From: Melieria omissa
Lineage: Eukaryota > Arthropoda > Insecta > Diptera > Ulidiidae
Direction: 5' to 3'
NCBI GenBank assembly: GCA_963971225.1
Contig: OZ020269.1
Location: forward strand, 107,083,486 to 107,147,485
DNA: 64,000 nt
In this document: positions 35,180 through 48,200 of the stretch, one piece after another
Numbering within the stretch: position 1 is the stretch's first letter
How the letters are laid out: each line of letters opens with the position of its first letter
Program-made: the position numbers and the translations under genes
The notes under the pieces: model-generated
Databases searched by the model: none
Told to the model about the DNA's origin: nothing
What the model saw: only the letters and a program-made list of their open reading frames with translations

Positions 35180-36771
35180 TTATGAATTCTTGAAAGGAAA
35201 CTTGACAAAGTTCTCGTCGTCGATGACCTTAAAGCGGGTGTCGCGATACGTTTCCAGCTCGTAGATGTACTTGCGGCTGCAGTCGTTCATCATTTTGCCA
35301 ATGACCGGTTTGATGTTGGTAATGCCGGCCATTTCCGACAGCTCGCGGTAGTAGTCGAACTGCAATCGAGTCGATAAAACTCAATAAACAAACGAATGTG
35401 CTGCACGTCGAGTTGCACCACTCACCTGTATTTCGCCCATTTGGTGCGCCTGCCGATTGGTGAGTCCCTTGGCGCGCCGCTGCTCGATGTCCTCCTCGAA
35501 GTCGGCCATCATGTCCTCGCGACTGGGCAGCGTGCGCTGCCCGGTGAAGAACTTGAGGGCGAAGCGCACCTGCAGATCGAACAGCTGCGACGGACACACG
35601 TAGAAGGGCAGCCCGATCAGCGCCATTGTGGGAAAGTTGATGTTGATGCAGTGCTTGTACAGCGGGTAGACAAAGTTGTCGTCGACGCGCAGCGACACGT
35701 CAGCGCTGAGGAAGGGAAACGCGTACTTGTAGCCGGTACAGAAGATCACAAAGTCGAACGACTCCGCGCTGCCGTCAGCGAAGCGGGCGCCGTCGGCGGT
35801 GAAGCGCACAACGTTCGGCTTCTGGGTGACGGTGCGCATGAAGTCGGTGCTGGGCGCCGGGTCCATGTGGTGGCTGAGGAAGATGCGCTTGGCGACCTTG
35901 CGTATGTGGTTGGTGATGTCCATGCCGCTAGGACCGGCGCCGATCACCAGCACGGTGGCGTCTGTGGTGGCGAAGAGATAGAGGGAGATAGAGATAGATT
36001 AAGCAGATAGCAAATAGTTTCGTGTTGAGACAACGCACCTTTAAAGACGTCCGCCTTGCGGTAAACGTGGCTGTGCAGCTTAGTGCCGCGGTACTCGTCC
36101 AGGCCCTCGACATCCGGGTAGAGCGGCGTGGTGTAGTGGCCATTGCAGACGAACACATAATCAAAGTGCTCGATTTCGTATGAGTCGTTTCGGATGTCGC
36201 GCACATAGATCTATCTCGAAACAAAAAACAAACACACACACATTAGCTATTTAAATCGAGAATGCGTACAAATAACGTCTGCGGGTCATGTTGTCATAAA
36301 CATGTTGTTTTACCTACCTCCCATTGGCCGTTCCAGGGACGCACGCGTATTATTTCATGCTGCAGCTTTATGTGCGGCGCCAGATCAAAGTGCCCGACGT
36401 AGGACTGCAGAAAGCGCAGCACCTCCGCGGACGGCACAAACGACTCCTCGATGTCGGTCGGATAGTTGTAGTCCGGATAGCCCATCACTTCCTTGGGCAG
36501 GTTGGTGCTAAAAGTTGACAAATTATGTGAAATTAAGTAGCCATTGATTGAGGTTGACCAGCACGCCGACGCACCGCAGTCCCTCGTACATGCTGCTGTG
36601 CACATTCGTGTCGCCATCGACGCCTGTCTTGTCCGTAAAGACCCAGGTGCCGCCAATCTCGCTCCACTGCTCGTAGGCAACGGCGTCCAGGCCGTGCTGC
36701 AGCGCATGCTTGAGCGCGCAAAGGCCAGCGGTACCCGCTCCAATCACACAGACACGCGCTCTGGCGCTCAT
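35180..36771 (-). CDS. Flavin-containing monooxygenase, copy E
   Basis: Five exons: 36771-36575, 36507-36318, 36210-36039, 35961-35426 and 35359-35180 (424 aa), with the same lengths and phases as copies A and B. FAD motif GAGTAG follows MSARARVCVI at the start. EIGGTW, the signature YRGTKLHSHVY (Tyr for the usual Phe), NADP motif GAGPSG and CTGYKY are all present, so a working NADPH/FAD monooxygenase is expected. Introns are short (66-107 bp). Exons are distinctly GC-rich at third positions. It is the most upstream copy of the array in transcription direction and is diverged from A and B, so it is an old paralogue. A long plus-strand frame (35396-36010) is only its antisense. Substrate is unknown. 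Confidence 0.93.
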
Positions 36772-37510
36772 CTCTTCCTTCCTGATCGCAATTTGCTTTT
36801 TTCAACTTTGTTAGTATTTGGACTTGGCTGCGCTGCGCGAATGCGAATGTTGCGCGTCACTGTCGGCAATTGTTGCTGCTATGGCAATCGTTGTTGTCCG
36901 TTGGTAGCGTCCGCACAGTTAGGTGTGCAGGAAAATACTGCAACAGCTGCAATGCCGCTGCTGCACTGACGACTGCTCTCGAGACGACGACGACGGCGAC
37001 GGCGTCTCAAGCGCAAAGTTGCACCGCTCTGTTGTTGGCTTTGCTACTTTGTTTTGATGTACATACATCGGCTTGCATGTGGCTGCTTATCAGGTTGTGG
37101 AGCAGCAGCAACAACAACAACGACAACAATAATAATTAAAATGTATATTTTAATTAATAATATTTGTTCTGAACGTTCTGTGTGGAATACGAACGAGACG
37201 AATTTTACGTTTTCCGGTAGCTTTACTCATCGAAACCAATCCGCGCGTTGATAAGTTTTTAAAGAGCATCAGTTGGCCTTTTTTTTATATAGAATTGCGT
37301 TTTTTTTTTAGTTAGGTCCAGAAGTACACCTAAAGCAGCTGGAAAATATGACTTTAAGGATGCAGTTTTTTGCATCTCTCAAGGTCGATTAATGCAAAGC
37401 CAAGAGAGCAGCAATTGCCAGATCTTGTTTACGATCGCAGCTTAAACTAGAGCAATGAAAACAAATTTGAGACACATTATTTTCTTATGTAAAAAAAAAA
37501 ACAATAATTA
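36772..37510. other. 5' flank of FMO-E
   Basis: This presumed promoter DNA holds CAGCAGCAACAACAACAACG near 37103 and homopolymer T runs near 37280-37310. No coding evidence is seen. Confidence 0.4.
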
Positions 37511-38048
37511 CACTGTACAACACAAAAAAAATAACAAGGTTCTGACAACGGATTCTGGTAGAGGGGGCCAACAAAAATTATAGGTGTATTGACGTTTAAG
37601 TACGAAATAAACATTTTCAGTTTTGGCTTAATTCTGGCGTTCAAGTAAATTTCTGAGCTTTGACGTATTCAGAGACCTATAGTAGAATTTTATGGCGAAT
37701 AATATTGTGGCACATTTTTTTCTTAAAAAGACCTGTTTTAGAGGACATTTATGGCATTTTAGAAAAAAAGGTTAAATTGACCCACACAAATAGGAGCTAC
37801 AGGGTTAAAATGCTCCACAAAAATGTTCTTCGCAGTATTTTACACCAAATTGCTGAACACATCATATACCTAAAATGTGAGGTTATGCCGATTCATAATG
37901 TACAAAAGGAGGAAAATTTTGACCCCCGAAAAAAAAATTCGTAAACTTTTAAAAGGCCGATATATGTATATGTTTTTTGGTCTCCTCTACCAGAATCCGT
38001 TGTCAGAATCTTGTTATTTTAAAAAAAGTTTGATTTTGTTGTGCAGTG
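37511..38048. mobile_element. PIF/Harbinger-like MITE (TTA target)
   Basis: The inverted ends are CACTGTACAACA and CACTGCACAACA, followed by a conserved inner stem TTCTGACAACGGATTCTGGT at about 37540 and inverted near 37997. TTA flanks lie at 37508-37510 and 38049-38051. The element is 538 bp with no significant ORF. Confidence 0.82.
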
Positions 38049-40006
38049 TTATCGGTCCTGAACATAGACATTAGTCACTGCAGCTGTTTGTTGCTTTTGT
38101 GTTGCTCCACTTCGTCGATATGATCCGCCAACAAGCGCACCGCTGTTTCTAATCCAATCTAAACACTTCATGACTCACATGGTGCCTACAACAAAAACAA
38201 AAGCTGTTTTTTATGGCAAAAATTGAAAAAAAAAGTCAGGTGCAGTTTTCCGCTGTGCCGGAAATGCATTTAAAAATAAAATCGCTCATATAAAGTTTCA
38301 CAATTTTGGTGCGTGGAAGGCTTCGCGGTACGTCCCACCAGACATACGCCGTGTTTGGTGCGCCGCGCGCGCAAACAAGCAACTGTGCGACATTATTTCA
38401 TCAGCCCGATGCGGCGTGGCAGTGCAAAATCACACAAAAATGCTGAAAATTACCATATTGCGACGCATGCAACCTGTCCGACTCGCCTTAGACGGCATCA
38501 GCAGCAATCGGCCGGCCAGCACAGCCTGTCAGCTAGCCAGAAAGTGGAAGTAACAAAGGCCAAGTGAGAGCGCGAGCGAGAGGGGCAACCTTACATAATT
38601 GCTTAACGAATGCTGGAAGCCGTCTGGAGCGAATTGCAATAATTGCACATTGAATAATCGAAAATTGAAATGCGGCAATCGCACTCGGAAATGCGCAAAC
38701 ACAGCGGTTTTCATGTTGAACACATGCACCGAGAATAATCAAATTAGTATTTGTAATGTGAACAACTGCGCTGTCAGCACGAATGTGCGGAAAGCGCTGG
38801 AAGAGCCCGCGACATCGATGGGTGATTGGGTGAAGTATTGTCGTTAGACATTCGACTAGACATATTGACATCAAATTGAGCGATAGCGCTTTTTATGTAT
38901 AAATACTAAATGCTTTAAAAAATCTCATCTCAATGCGTGCGACATATGGCTGTCTGTCTATCTCTTGTATAATGTATGAATGTGAATATTAAATGTATTT
39001 TACGATTCCACTATGTCAACGGAGTTTGTTGCTCTCTTGTCTTTGGTGATTTGTGTATTTTCTAAATTTCCACAGCCATTGTGTTGTAAATCGGTCAGCG
39101 GTGTTATTAATAACTGAAGGCGTCACATGTTATTTGTTCATATTTGTTTTCTTGTTTTTTTAATATTTACTTGCATGGATTACAGTTTACAAAAGTGGAA
39201 CATAGTTTTAATCTCATCTTATGTTACGCATATTATGACAAAGTCTATTGACAAGCCTTTTAGTTTTGCGTCATGCGGTTCTTCATAGTGACAGGCCCAC
39301 AATAACTGTATGAAAACAGTTTTACACAATTTTTGACATCAAGTGGTAGTTGACTTAATTCGGTTTTAAACATTCAAATTATTTATTGCATGTTAAATAT
39401 GTTAGTTCTTATTTTATTCCCTGCCGAATATTATTTATGCTTGTCGCACATTCATTTACTTATATATGTCGCTATGGTACCTGACATATGGTGGGCCAGA
39501 CTTGAAAATTTCATTATCATTTAGTGCACTGTTTATTCACAAGATTTGCGATGGTATAAAAATGTTGATTAAATGTACATCTTCCACTTTGAACTTATAG
39601 CATTCGTGTATGATTAATATTGCATTCAACTTTTCACTTCAACAACAAAATTCATTTAGTAATGTAGTAACTAATCTCAACCCTAAAAGTATGCTGCAAT
39701 GCTCGGCAGCACCAACATGCAAATTTTTATACAAGCGTCTCAAGCAGGCAGCGTGCTTGCGTAATCAAATGATAACCGCCGAAGCGTGTAAAACAACAAT
39801 ATTTTCTCGGTACATGATAGAATTTGACAAACTTTAATCTTACAAAGATTTCAAAAAGGACAAAAAGCGCCAATTTAAAAACTAAAAACTGAGACAAAAA
39901 ATATGTGTGTAAATTTTAACAAAATAAAATCAAATAAATGCATTATGGTTCCAATTGCGCGCTGCCTCATTACACGCGCTGATCAACGCTCAATGCTCGT
40001 TTCACT
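38049..40006. other. Intergenic DNA between FMO-E and ETF-alpha
   Basis: I see no gene. The first kilobase is less AT-rich (38290-38850) with short open frames on both strands but no recognisable protein. The rest is AT-rich. The end close to 40006 must contain the ETF-alpha 3' UTR. Confidence 0.45.
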
Positions 40007-41152
40007 TTACAATTTCTTCGTTAGCTCAGGCACAGCCTTAAACAAATCGGCAACCAGCCCAATATCAGCCACCTGGAAGATGGGCGCCTCCGCATCCTTG
40101 TTGATGGCAACAATTGTCTTTGAATCCTTCATGCCCGCCAAGTGTTGAATGGCTCCCGAAATACCCACCGCAATGTACAGCTCGGGTGCCACTATTTTGC
40201 CCGTCTGGCCAATTTGTAAATCGTTTGGCACATAGCCAGCATCCACAGCGGCACGCGAAGCACCCACAGCGGCGCCAAACTTATCGGCCAGATCGTAGAG
40301 CAGCTTGAAATTGTCGCCAGACTTGAGGCCACGGCCGCCGGACACAATCACCTTGGCGCCGGTCAGCTCTGGACGGTCGGATTTGGTCAGCTCTTGCGAG
40401 ACAAATTCGCTTAGCGAGCTGGCACAGTCGCTGGCAGGCGCTTGCTCAATAGCGCCGCTGCCGCCGGTGGCAGCTGCAGGTGGGAAATTGGTGCCACGTA
40501 CAGTGATCACCTTCACCGGATCCTTGGAGCGCAGCGTCAGTATGGCATTGCCAGCGTAGATAGTGCGCACAAAGGTGTCCTCTGACTTTACGTCAATGAT
40601 TTCCGATATAGGCGAAACGTCCAACTTGGCAGCAACGCGTGGCAGTACATTCTTGCCGAAAGCGGTGGCACCGGCCAGTATGTGGGTGAATTTGAATTGC
40701 GATTGTGCGGCCAGCACCAGCGGTGTCACCGACTCGGCGGTGAAGCCATTGAAGGCGGCATTCTCTGCAACCAGAACCTTGGCAACGCCCTCCACTTTGG
40801 AGACAGCTTCGGAAGCCTGTAGAATGGGTGGATGCGATGAAACTGATTATGTAAACAGTTGATATTTGGACTTAAAGCAGACTTACGGGTCCACACTTGG
40901 TGCCTGCCACCAGCACTGTAACGTCACCACCAATTTTCTTTGCCGCGGAAATGGCATTCAGCGTGATGGGATTGAGCGCCTCATTGTTGTGCTCGGCCAC
41001 TACCAAAGTGCTCTTGCAGCGGTGCAGCTATGCGACAGCGAGAGGGACAAAAGAGGGAAAATTATTTGCATGTTATTATGTGAAAAAGAGTGATTGCCAC
41101 GGTCACTCACCAGGCTGCTGCGCATCATATTTCTGGCATTGGCGCTGAACAT
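40007..41152 (-). CDS. wal: Electron transfer flavoprotein alpha subunit, mitochondrial
   Basis: Three exons: 41152-41111, 41027-40887 and 40816-40007, giving 330 aa. ETF-alpha binds FAD and, with ETF-beta, carries electrons from acyl-CoA and other matrix dehydrogenases to ETF-ubiquinone oxidoreductase. The N-terminus [14 protein letters not shown] is rich in Arg, Ser and Asn and lacks acids, as in a mitochondrial presequence. The body starts [20 protein letters not shown]. The C-terminal FAD domain shows [45 protein letters not shown] (the classic ETF-alpha signature), [20 protein letters not shown] and ends ELTKKL. Length equals the family norm. It is divergent from the phosphatase gene 1.1 kb away. 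The symbol follows the Drosophila orthologue (walrus) and is by similarity. Confidence 0.96.
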
Positions 41153-42272
41153 TCTCACGGTGTGCTGCGGTGAATTTCCTCTCAAAAGCAATTAAAATAG
41201 ATCAGGAAGCGTTTGAGTTGTTGCTGCAATATGGACACCAATTCGTGATAATAACTTTAATGTTTTCCTTGGCAGGCTGCAACCCACTTGTTACGTTCGT
41301 CCAATTAACTTACCCACACGACGATCGCTGCAAAAGTCCAAAAGTCGTATCTTAGCGATGGTTCAACAATGTTCGATAACAAGTGGGGAGAAATCGATTG
41401 GAAAAAAACAACAAAACTTAATGGCCATTATTTGGTTCTGTATGGGAGAGAAATGGTAGTTGAATGTGATGTCGGACAATAGAAATGTACATGTGTATAA
41501 AGTAAGTATATTTACATATATATGTACATAATAGAAGAACGCAAGATGTGTGATGTTTGAGAAGAATAAGTTCGACTGATTGGAGTAGAAGAAATAATAA
41601 TCTGTTAGAATCCACACTACTTTTGATAAGCATATTTCATTCGTTACCCCAGAGGTGTCCATGCACTATGCTTTTGTTGCTCATTTGTTTTTGTAATTGC
41701 TCTTCGGCATAGGCTGAGCATTCTAAACACATACAGCACAATATGCTTTGTTGGTACACATTGGCGACAGTTATTTTCAACGTAGGTTTTGTTGTTGTCT
41801 AGCGTATGAATTCGTTTCTATGTACTTCTCCATAAGAAGGTTTTGGACGCCCCTGCTATACACTCTTCTTTCAAAATCGTTAAATGAATAGCGGCAATTG
41901 CATAGCCAAAAATCGATTTAATTAAATAAAAAACTACAATCGTTTGCACGAAAACTGCCCATCGCCTGCTTTCGGTTTGCATTCCCACCACCACACAGCT
42001 GTTGATGGGAACAGTAGCTGTCAGACACTCTCCTTTTCTACCATTCGCATGTTCATTGTGATTCTCTCATTCTATTGTCATTCTTTGTGATATGTTTTTG
42101 ACGAGCGTGCGTGGAGTTTGCAGTAAATTTGTAAACTTGCCAAATTCTATATTTTGTCAACTTTCACGAAAACTAGTTCTAAATTTCAAAAGAAAGTTTG
42201 TGAAATTTTTAGTGTATTCAAAATTTGCGTCTCGACTTCAGTGTAACACGTACGTTTGGCAGCGGAATAAAA
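41153..42272. other. Divergent intergenic region between ETF-alpha and the RNA phosphatase
   Basis: About 1.1 kb separates the two start codons and should hold both promoters. I see no ORF or repeat worth naming. It has CCACCACACAGCTGTTG and similar patches near 41990, but no assigned regulatory element. Confidence 0.5.
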
Positions 42273-45200
42273 ATGGCGCCAGCTATACCAGATCGGTGAG
42301 GCAGTCGATTTCAGCCACGATGGCCAGTTCCTGGTTGTGGCTCTTATCAGTTTGTTTTCTTGTGTGCTTGCAGATGGCTCAAATATAAACCGATTGGCAA
42401 GCGTGTCGATGGAACACGTTTCATTGCATTCAAAGTGCCGCTCCGCGAGGTAAGTTGTGATGATGGCATCGTTGGACTGCTGCGAGCAGCTGTGGTGCAG
42501 TAAACACGGCAATACGAGTTGGGAAATGGCTCTGGCCAGTGGCGGTTTCCCCATGCAATAGCTGAAAGATTGTCCAAACAACTGAGGACAACAACAACAA
42601 AAAAGATTGAATAGATATGGGTTGCATTGCTTTTGAAGAGACGTAAAGTGGCGCACAAGATTCCTATGTTTCCTATGCGTCTGCACAAAGACTCAACTTT
42701 GTACGAGTTCGAGCTGCAAAGAATTTTAGAATGTTTGGTTTCCTATGCCGCAGCTGTTTTCTGCTTACAATGACGTCTACGTTCGTCTGTTGCCAGATTG
42801 CTCAGTTTCATCAATGCTTTCTCAATATACTAAAAGATGTTTACTATATTGTGGCTTAATGATGTTAACACAATGCGTCACGTCAATGAGTCATGGCCTA
42901 GAAGATGATCTACAAGCGGCCACTTGGCTCAATTTAGGGATTTTCCTAAAATCAGGGTAACTTAAGTTACTAAGTTTTTGATCTGTAAAATTGTTACGAG
43001 TGTGTAAAACCCACACAGTTCAGCATGCTTCTATAAAATTTTTTTCCTAGTTAATATTCATGCCATACAAATATATTTGTGTCAAGGTTTATATCCAAAA
43101 ATCATTGCTTCATAGCTTTCATTGATTCAATGTCTTTAGTTTAAAACTAAGTCGTTAAATGAATCAAAACTTTAATTGGAAAATTCAAATTAATTATTAC
43201 ATTTAAAGAAAATTAGTCTTTTCACTTAATTGGTCAAGTCTTTCCACCAAATATTTAATATGTTTAAAAATTGTTTAACAATTTCCTTCCTGTCACATTG
43301 CCTCGAAACAAGTCTCTTCAAAATCTGTATTCCGTTGCATTTGTTTGTACCGAAACCGGTTTTCAAAGTGGAGCAACATTTTCTGATATGCATGGCTTGA
43401 TGAATGCTGCAATGAGGCACATAATAAATTTCCGCACACACAGGAGGCCAGCAAATATTCCAGCATACAAATAATATGAAAAAAAAACGACAGATAATGG
43501 GCCACCAACATGGAGCCCTAAAGAAGCTTTTGAAAATTTTGTAATTATGCATAAAAGTGGGAACTGACATGTTATTGCTTCGGACATGTTCATGCACACC
43601 GGCACACCGCAGCGGTTTACACGCACACGCGGGTCAGCAGCGCACGGGACAGGGAGCAACAGGACACGGTCGTTCGGTCGGACCACACGCCTGTTCGGCC
43701 ACGTAGCTGCCTGCCCAAATGTTCATACAGTATGTTGCACAAGGCGACGGCAGCGAGCGCCATGCCATGAAAAATATGAATATGAAATTAAATTGTTTTG
43801 CTTAATTAAATAACAGTCGACCAGGCGGTGGGCGCTGTGTTGTGACTGCTGTTGCCCCTTCGGAATCTTTGTAGTGTAGTTTATTTGTTTTTGTGCGTAT
43901 TTTATGTTTTTTTCCATGCACTGACAAACTTGACTTGCAGGCACTGCATTTTTTCGTTTAAAACTAAATTTATATTAATTATGGGTACATTGCATGCCGG
44001 CACAGCGCTTGACACGTCCTCACGTTCATGTGTGTGTGTGTGTGTGTGTGCTGGCTGTCGTTACCTTCCTTTATTTTTAGTTAATTAAGCAATTTATATT
44101 GGCAGCGTTGGGGTGGGCCACACATGACCCGAGGCCGCGAGGCCTTGACTAAAGCGATTTTCGCATAGCCTTTGCATTGACATTCAGTGGTTTTCGCTTT
44201 CGGCGCAATTTGTAATTGAAAATCAATGAAGTCATAATTCTTGTAGGAGAAAACGATCGTTTCAAGGTATTTCATGTTGGCACTGTAAGTCTGAGTGCAG
44301 TTTTATTGGAATATTCAAAATGTGAAGAGATGAAACACACCCAAATCTTATACTCGAATTGTTATTTGTTTGAGCCAAGAATTGATATAAAAATATATCA
44401 CAAGTTTTAAATGTTTCATGACTTTTTGTATTTACAGCACGTCTTAAAATCCGTGGACAAGGAACTTCGCTTGGACAGTAAGCAACTATTGGCAACCATA
44501 CCTAACTTGGGCATGGTTATTGACCTGACCAACACCAGTCGTTACTATGATCCAAGTGTAGGTGGAATTTTTTCTTATCTAATATTTTCATTCCAATCAT
44601 TCCAATCGATCATTGTTTTGCTTATTCATAATGCACATCACAATTTGGCTCATTTATGTTTTTTGAATCGCAGTTTTTCCAAGAAAATGGCTTAAAGTAC
44701 ATGAAACTGATGATACCTGGACATCAGACGCCCGCACCTCATCTTGTTAAAAAGTAAAACGACTTTAATTGTTCAACGTGTAATTCGCTTTTAAATGTTT
44801 TGTTTAATTTGCAGATTCAAGTGGCATGTGATAAACTTTTTGAATGATAACAGGGGAAATGGTGAGTATTGAATACTAAAACCAAGGCGAATTCATACAG
44901 GTGATCGCTTTAAATCAGCTGATTTGTTTTTTGTTTTTATTTTGGACGAAATTTTGACTGCCAAAACGACTATTTGAAAATTTGAAGACTTTTACAATCT
45001 AAACCAAAGAAAAAAGACATTTGAATTTTGTGGTCTGATATGGTTTCTGGTTTGTTTGCTTTTCATCATTTTAACGAAAGTTAGTAGCAGAAAATCACTC
45101 AGACAAAAATGTTCATTAAATACTAAAAAAAAGGCTGGATTTAGTTGTTCAAAAACCTATATATCTGTGTTATATTGGACCTGTGCATTTGAGGGTTAAG

Positions 45201-48200
45201 ACAAATTGGATTATGAGCAGTGTGCCTTGGTCCTGAGTCTGATTTTTAGTGCCTCAAGTATAATTAAAAAAAATTAAATTATCATTATTTCATTATCTTC
45301 TTCAAAAACTCCCCGACTGCATTCATTTCCCCAACGTACATTAGTATTGTTAAGCTCTTTTGAAATGATTCGCGTAGGCGATTAAAGAAAGTAGTGCCAT
45401 ACTTTCTCGTATTTAATGGCCAAACATGCAAACTCATCACAGAAATGTGTAAACAGTTTGCACCGTCTTATCGCAATTCGTGTATCTGAAGCTAACAACT
45501 ACGAAAAACTAAAAATTCCCATGTAATTGCATGTTGTGGCAGTTGGCTTGGCCTATAAAAAAATATGCTTATGCCAATTAAATGCTTAAAACTACGCTAC
45601 CAGTTGCCTGGCGCTGCACAAAGTGAATGCGCTGATTTATGACGAGTTTGCATCTAACTCTGCTCGTCGGGCCAAATTAAAGTAAAACGCCAAGAAATTT
45701 AACCTTGCACGTTCTGCATTTTGCGTTGGTGCGCACAACAACACTGAAGCCATCGTTGCTGCCGGCTTCATCGCCCATCCAGTCGCTGCCGCTGCCACTG
45801 AACCTGGGCTCTGCTTTCTTTGTTGGTTTTTAGGTGGGCGCGTGCTTGCGCACTCAATTTGTCTACTGATTTTCTCCAGCGCTTTTCGTGCTTTTCAACA
45901 TTCTTGTTTTCATTTTGCGTTGTAATTTTGCTTAGCAAATTTGTTGAAATCTAACCGCACGGTGGGGCGTTGCTTTGTCTGCTGCTTTGCTTATTAGAGA
46001 AATTTTCATGCGTGATTTGCGTTCTTGCGGCTTTTGTGCAACGCTTTTTCTTGGCGTTAATGATGTTGCTGATGTTTGATGTTTGCTGTTGTTTGTTTTT
46101 TTGTTGTGTTTGCTTGTGGATTACAAGTCTGCGCATTGTTGTGGCTAATGTTGTTGGAAGAGGGATTTCCCTTTAATTAGGGAATATTTGTTTGTGAGGG
46201 TTCAGATATTATTTTTAATTTTTTAATTTTGTTGCTCAACCGAAAATGAAAAGATGTACAACTTTTTAATAACTCCACAAAATGTGTGCGTGCGTGACTT
46301 TTAGTTCCTTTGTTTTAAATAAAATAATTGATAAAACAGTTTTACATAATTTGTTTATGCCATATTTGTGCTTAACCGAAAACTTAAAAAAATATAAAAA
46401 TGTTGAAAGTTATTTGAAAGAAATAAATTTAGTGTTTGCAATTGTTTGAAATTAATACCGCAGAAGCAGAAAAATGATTGAGATAATTTTGTATGTATTT
46501 TTTTTTAACAAAAAACTGAAAAATATAAACAATTTCAAATATTAAAAACACATTAAGTAAAATAAGCAAAAAAATTTTTTAATATTTTAAAATTAAATTA
46601 ATTGCAGTCTAAACTGTTTCAGATTATTTTAAATGCAACGTTTTTTGCTTAACGGAAAACTAAAATATATAAAACTTTTTAAAAAGTCTAAAAAATGTAC
46701 TAGAAACACATTTAGTTCAAATTTTTTGAATAAATAATAAACATTTGGTAATTTTTTTAAATATTTTTGCGGAAACTAAAAAATTACAAAAAAAAATTTG
46801 AAAAAGAATACATTTATTTTGGAAATAGTGTTAGATTAAAACATTAGCAGTAAATATTTTTTAGATATTTTGTATTATTTATTTTTTTTTATTTCACTTT
46901 TTTTATTATTTTTTATTATTTTCTTTATTATTTTTTTATTGTTTTTACTTAATCAAAAAATTGGAAGTAAAAAAATTTTCAAAACTAAAAAAAAACTAAG
47001 ACTGAAAAATTGTTTTAAAAATTTTTTAATTAAATTAATTGCGGCCTAAATTGTTGTAGATTGTTTTGTATGCCACGTTTTTTTGCTTAACGGAAAAATA
47101 AAAAAAGTTAAAAAATTCTAAAAAATTTATAAGAAATAAGCCAGAAAAATATTATACATAATTATAAAAATGTCTTTAAATAAAATTAATTTTAGCCTAA
47201 ACTGTTTTCGATTATTTTGTATGTAATTTGTTTTTTGCTTAGCCGAAAATAGATTTTTTAAAATTATTCGGCACTTTTTAGAAAACATAACACAATATTG
47301 TTGAGTAAAAAACACATTTAATTTGTTTTAAAATAAAATTATTGCAGCTAAAACGGGTTTAGGTAAATTTTTATGTAATGCAAAATGCTCATTTTGACTC
47401 ATTTTAATTATAAATAATGTTTTCCCCATAACTCGATCACCAAATAATATCGCTTCGCTTCGAGTAATCTTTAAATATTACAGCAACAACTTCTCTTCTT
47501 ATGGGATTCTTCATATTCTTTGCTCTTTTGCTATTTGCTATGCAATGCTATAAATTTCCATGCAACTTGCAAATGCAAAAATAACAGAGACAAGTACAAT
47601 AAAAAAAACAACCAACAAAAAATGTTAAATAACAAGAAATCGACAAACATTTCAACTCAACAACGAGTGAAACACAAATAACAACAAATCAGTCGTTGCG
47701 GTGGTCTTGTCATCGGCACAACTTGACGACAACGACTGCAAATTGGAGATGCTGCATGCTGCTGCGTTTGTGGCCGCTGTGCCGCAGCGTTGCGTTGCGT
47801 TGCGTTGCGCCGTGCCGCGCAAACATGACGAATCTGTTGTAGCGGCTGCGCAGGCGCTCGCGCGCACCTACTCCACTGCTGCTCGCTGCTCCTTTGGTGC
47901 TGGTGCGCGGCTGTTGCTGACATGTTTTCGAAATTTATTGCCAATGTTGTGCCGCTGCTGCTGCTGCCAACATTGGCTCAACTCCTGCCGTTGTGCGTTT
48001 CAACACGCTTTGGCCGCTTTCGGCGCTGCGTTGCCAGGCCAGGCCGGTTGTGGCGACTGCCGCACAAACGTGCAAACTGCGGCCATTTCGAGTGTGGGTG
48101 TTGACATATTTTTGCGGTTGTTTTGTAAATTAAATTTTTGCGGTCAATTTCTGGCAGTTTCTGCCTTTATTTGAGCCATCGGCCGCTTTGCAGCATAGTC

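Noticed and set aside
34665..35264. 199-codon plus-strand open frame before FMO-E
   Set aside because: Half of it is antisense to FMO-E exon 5 and the rest has no recognisable domain.
35396..36010. 204-codon plus-strand open frame
   Set aside because: It is antisense to FMO-E exon 4, which has clear FMO motifs on the minus strand.
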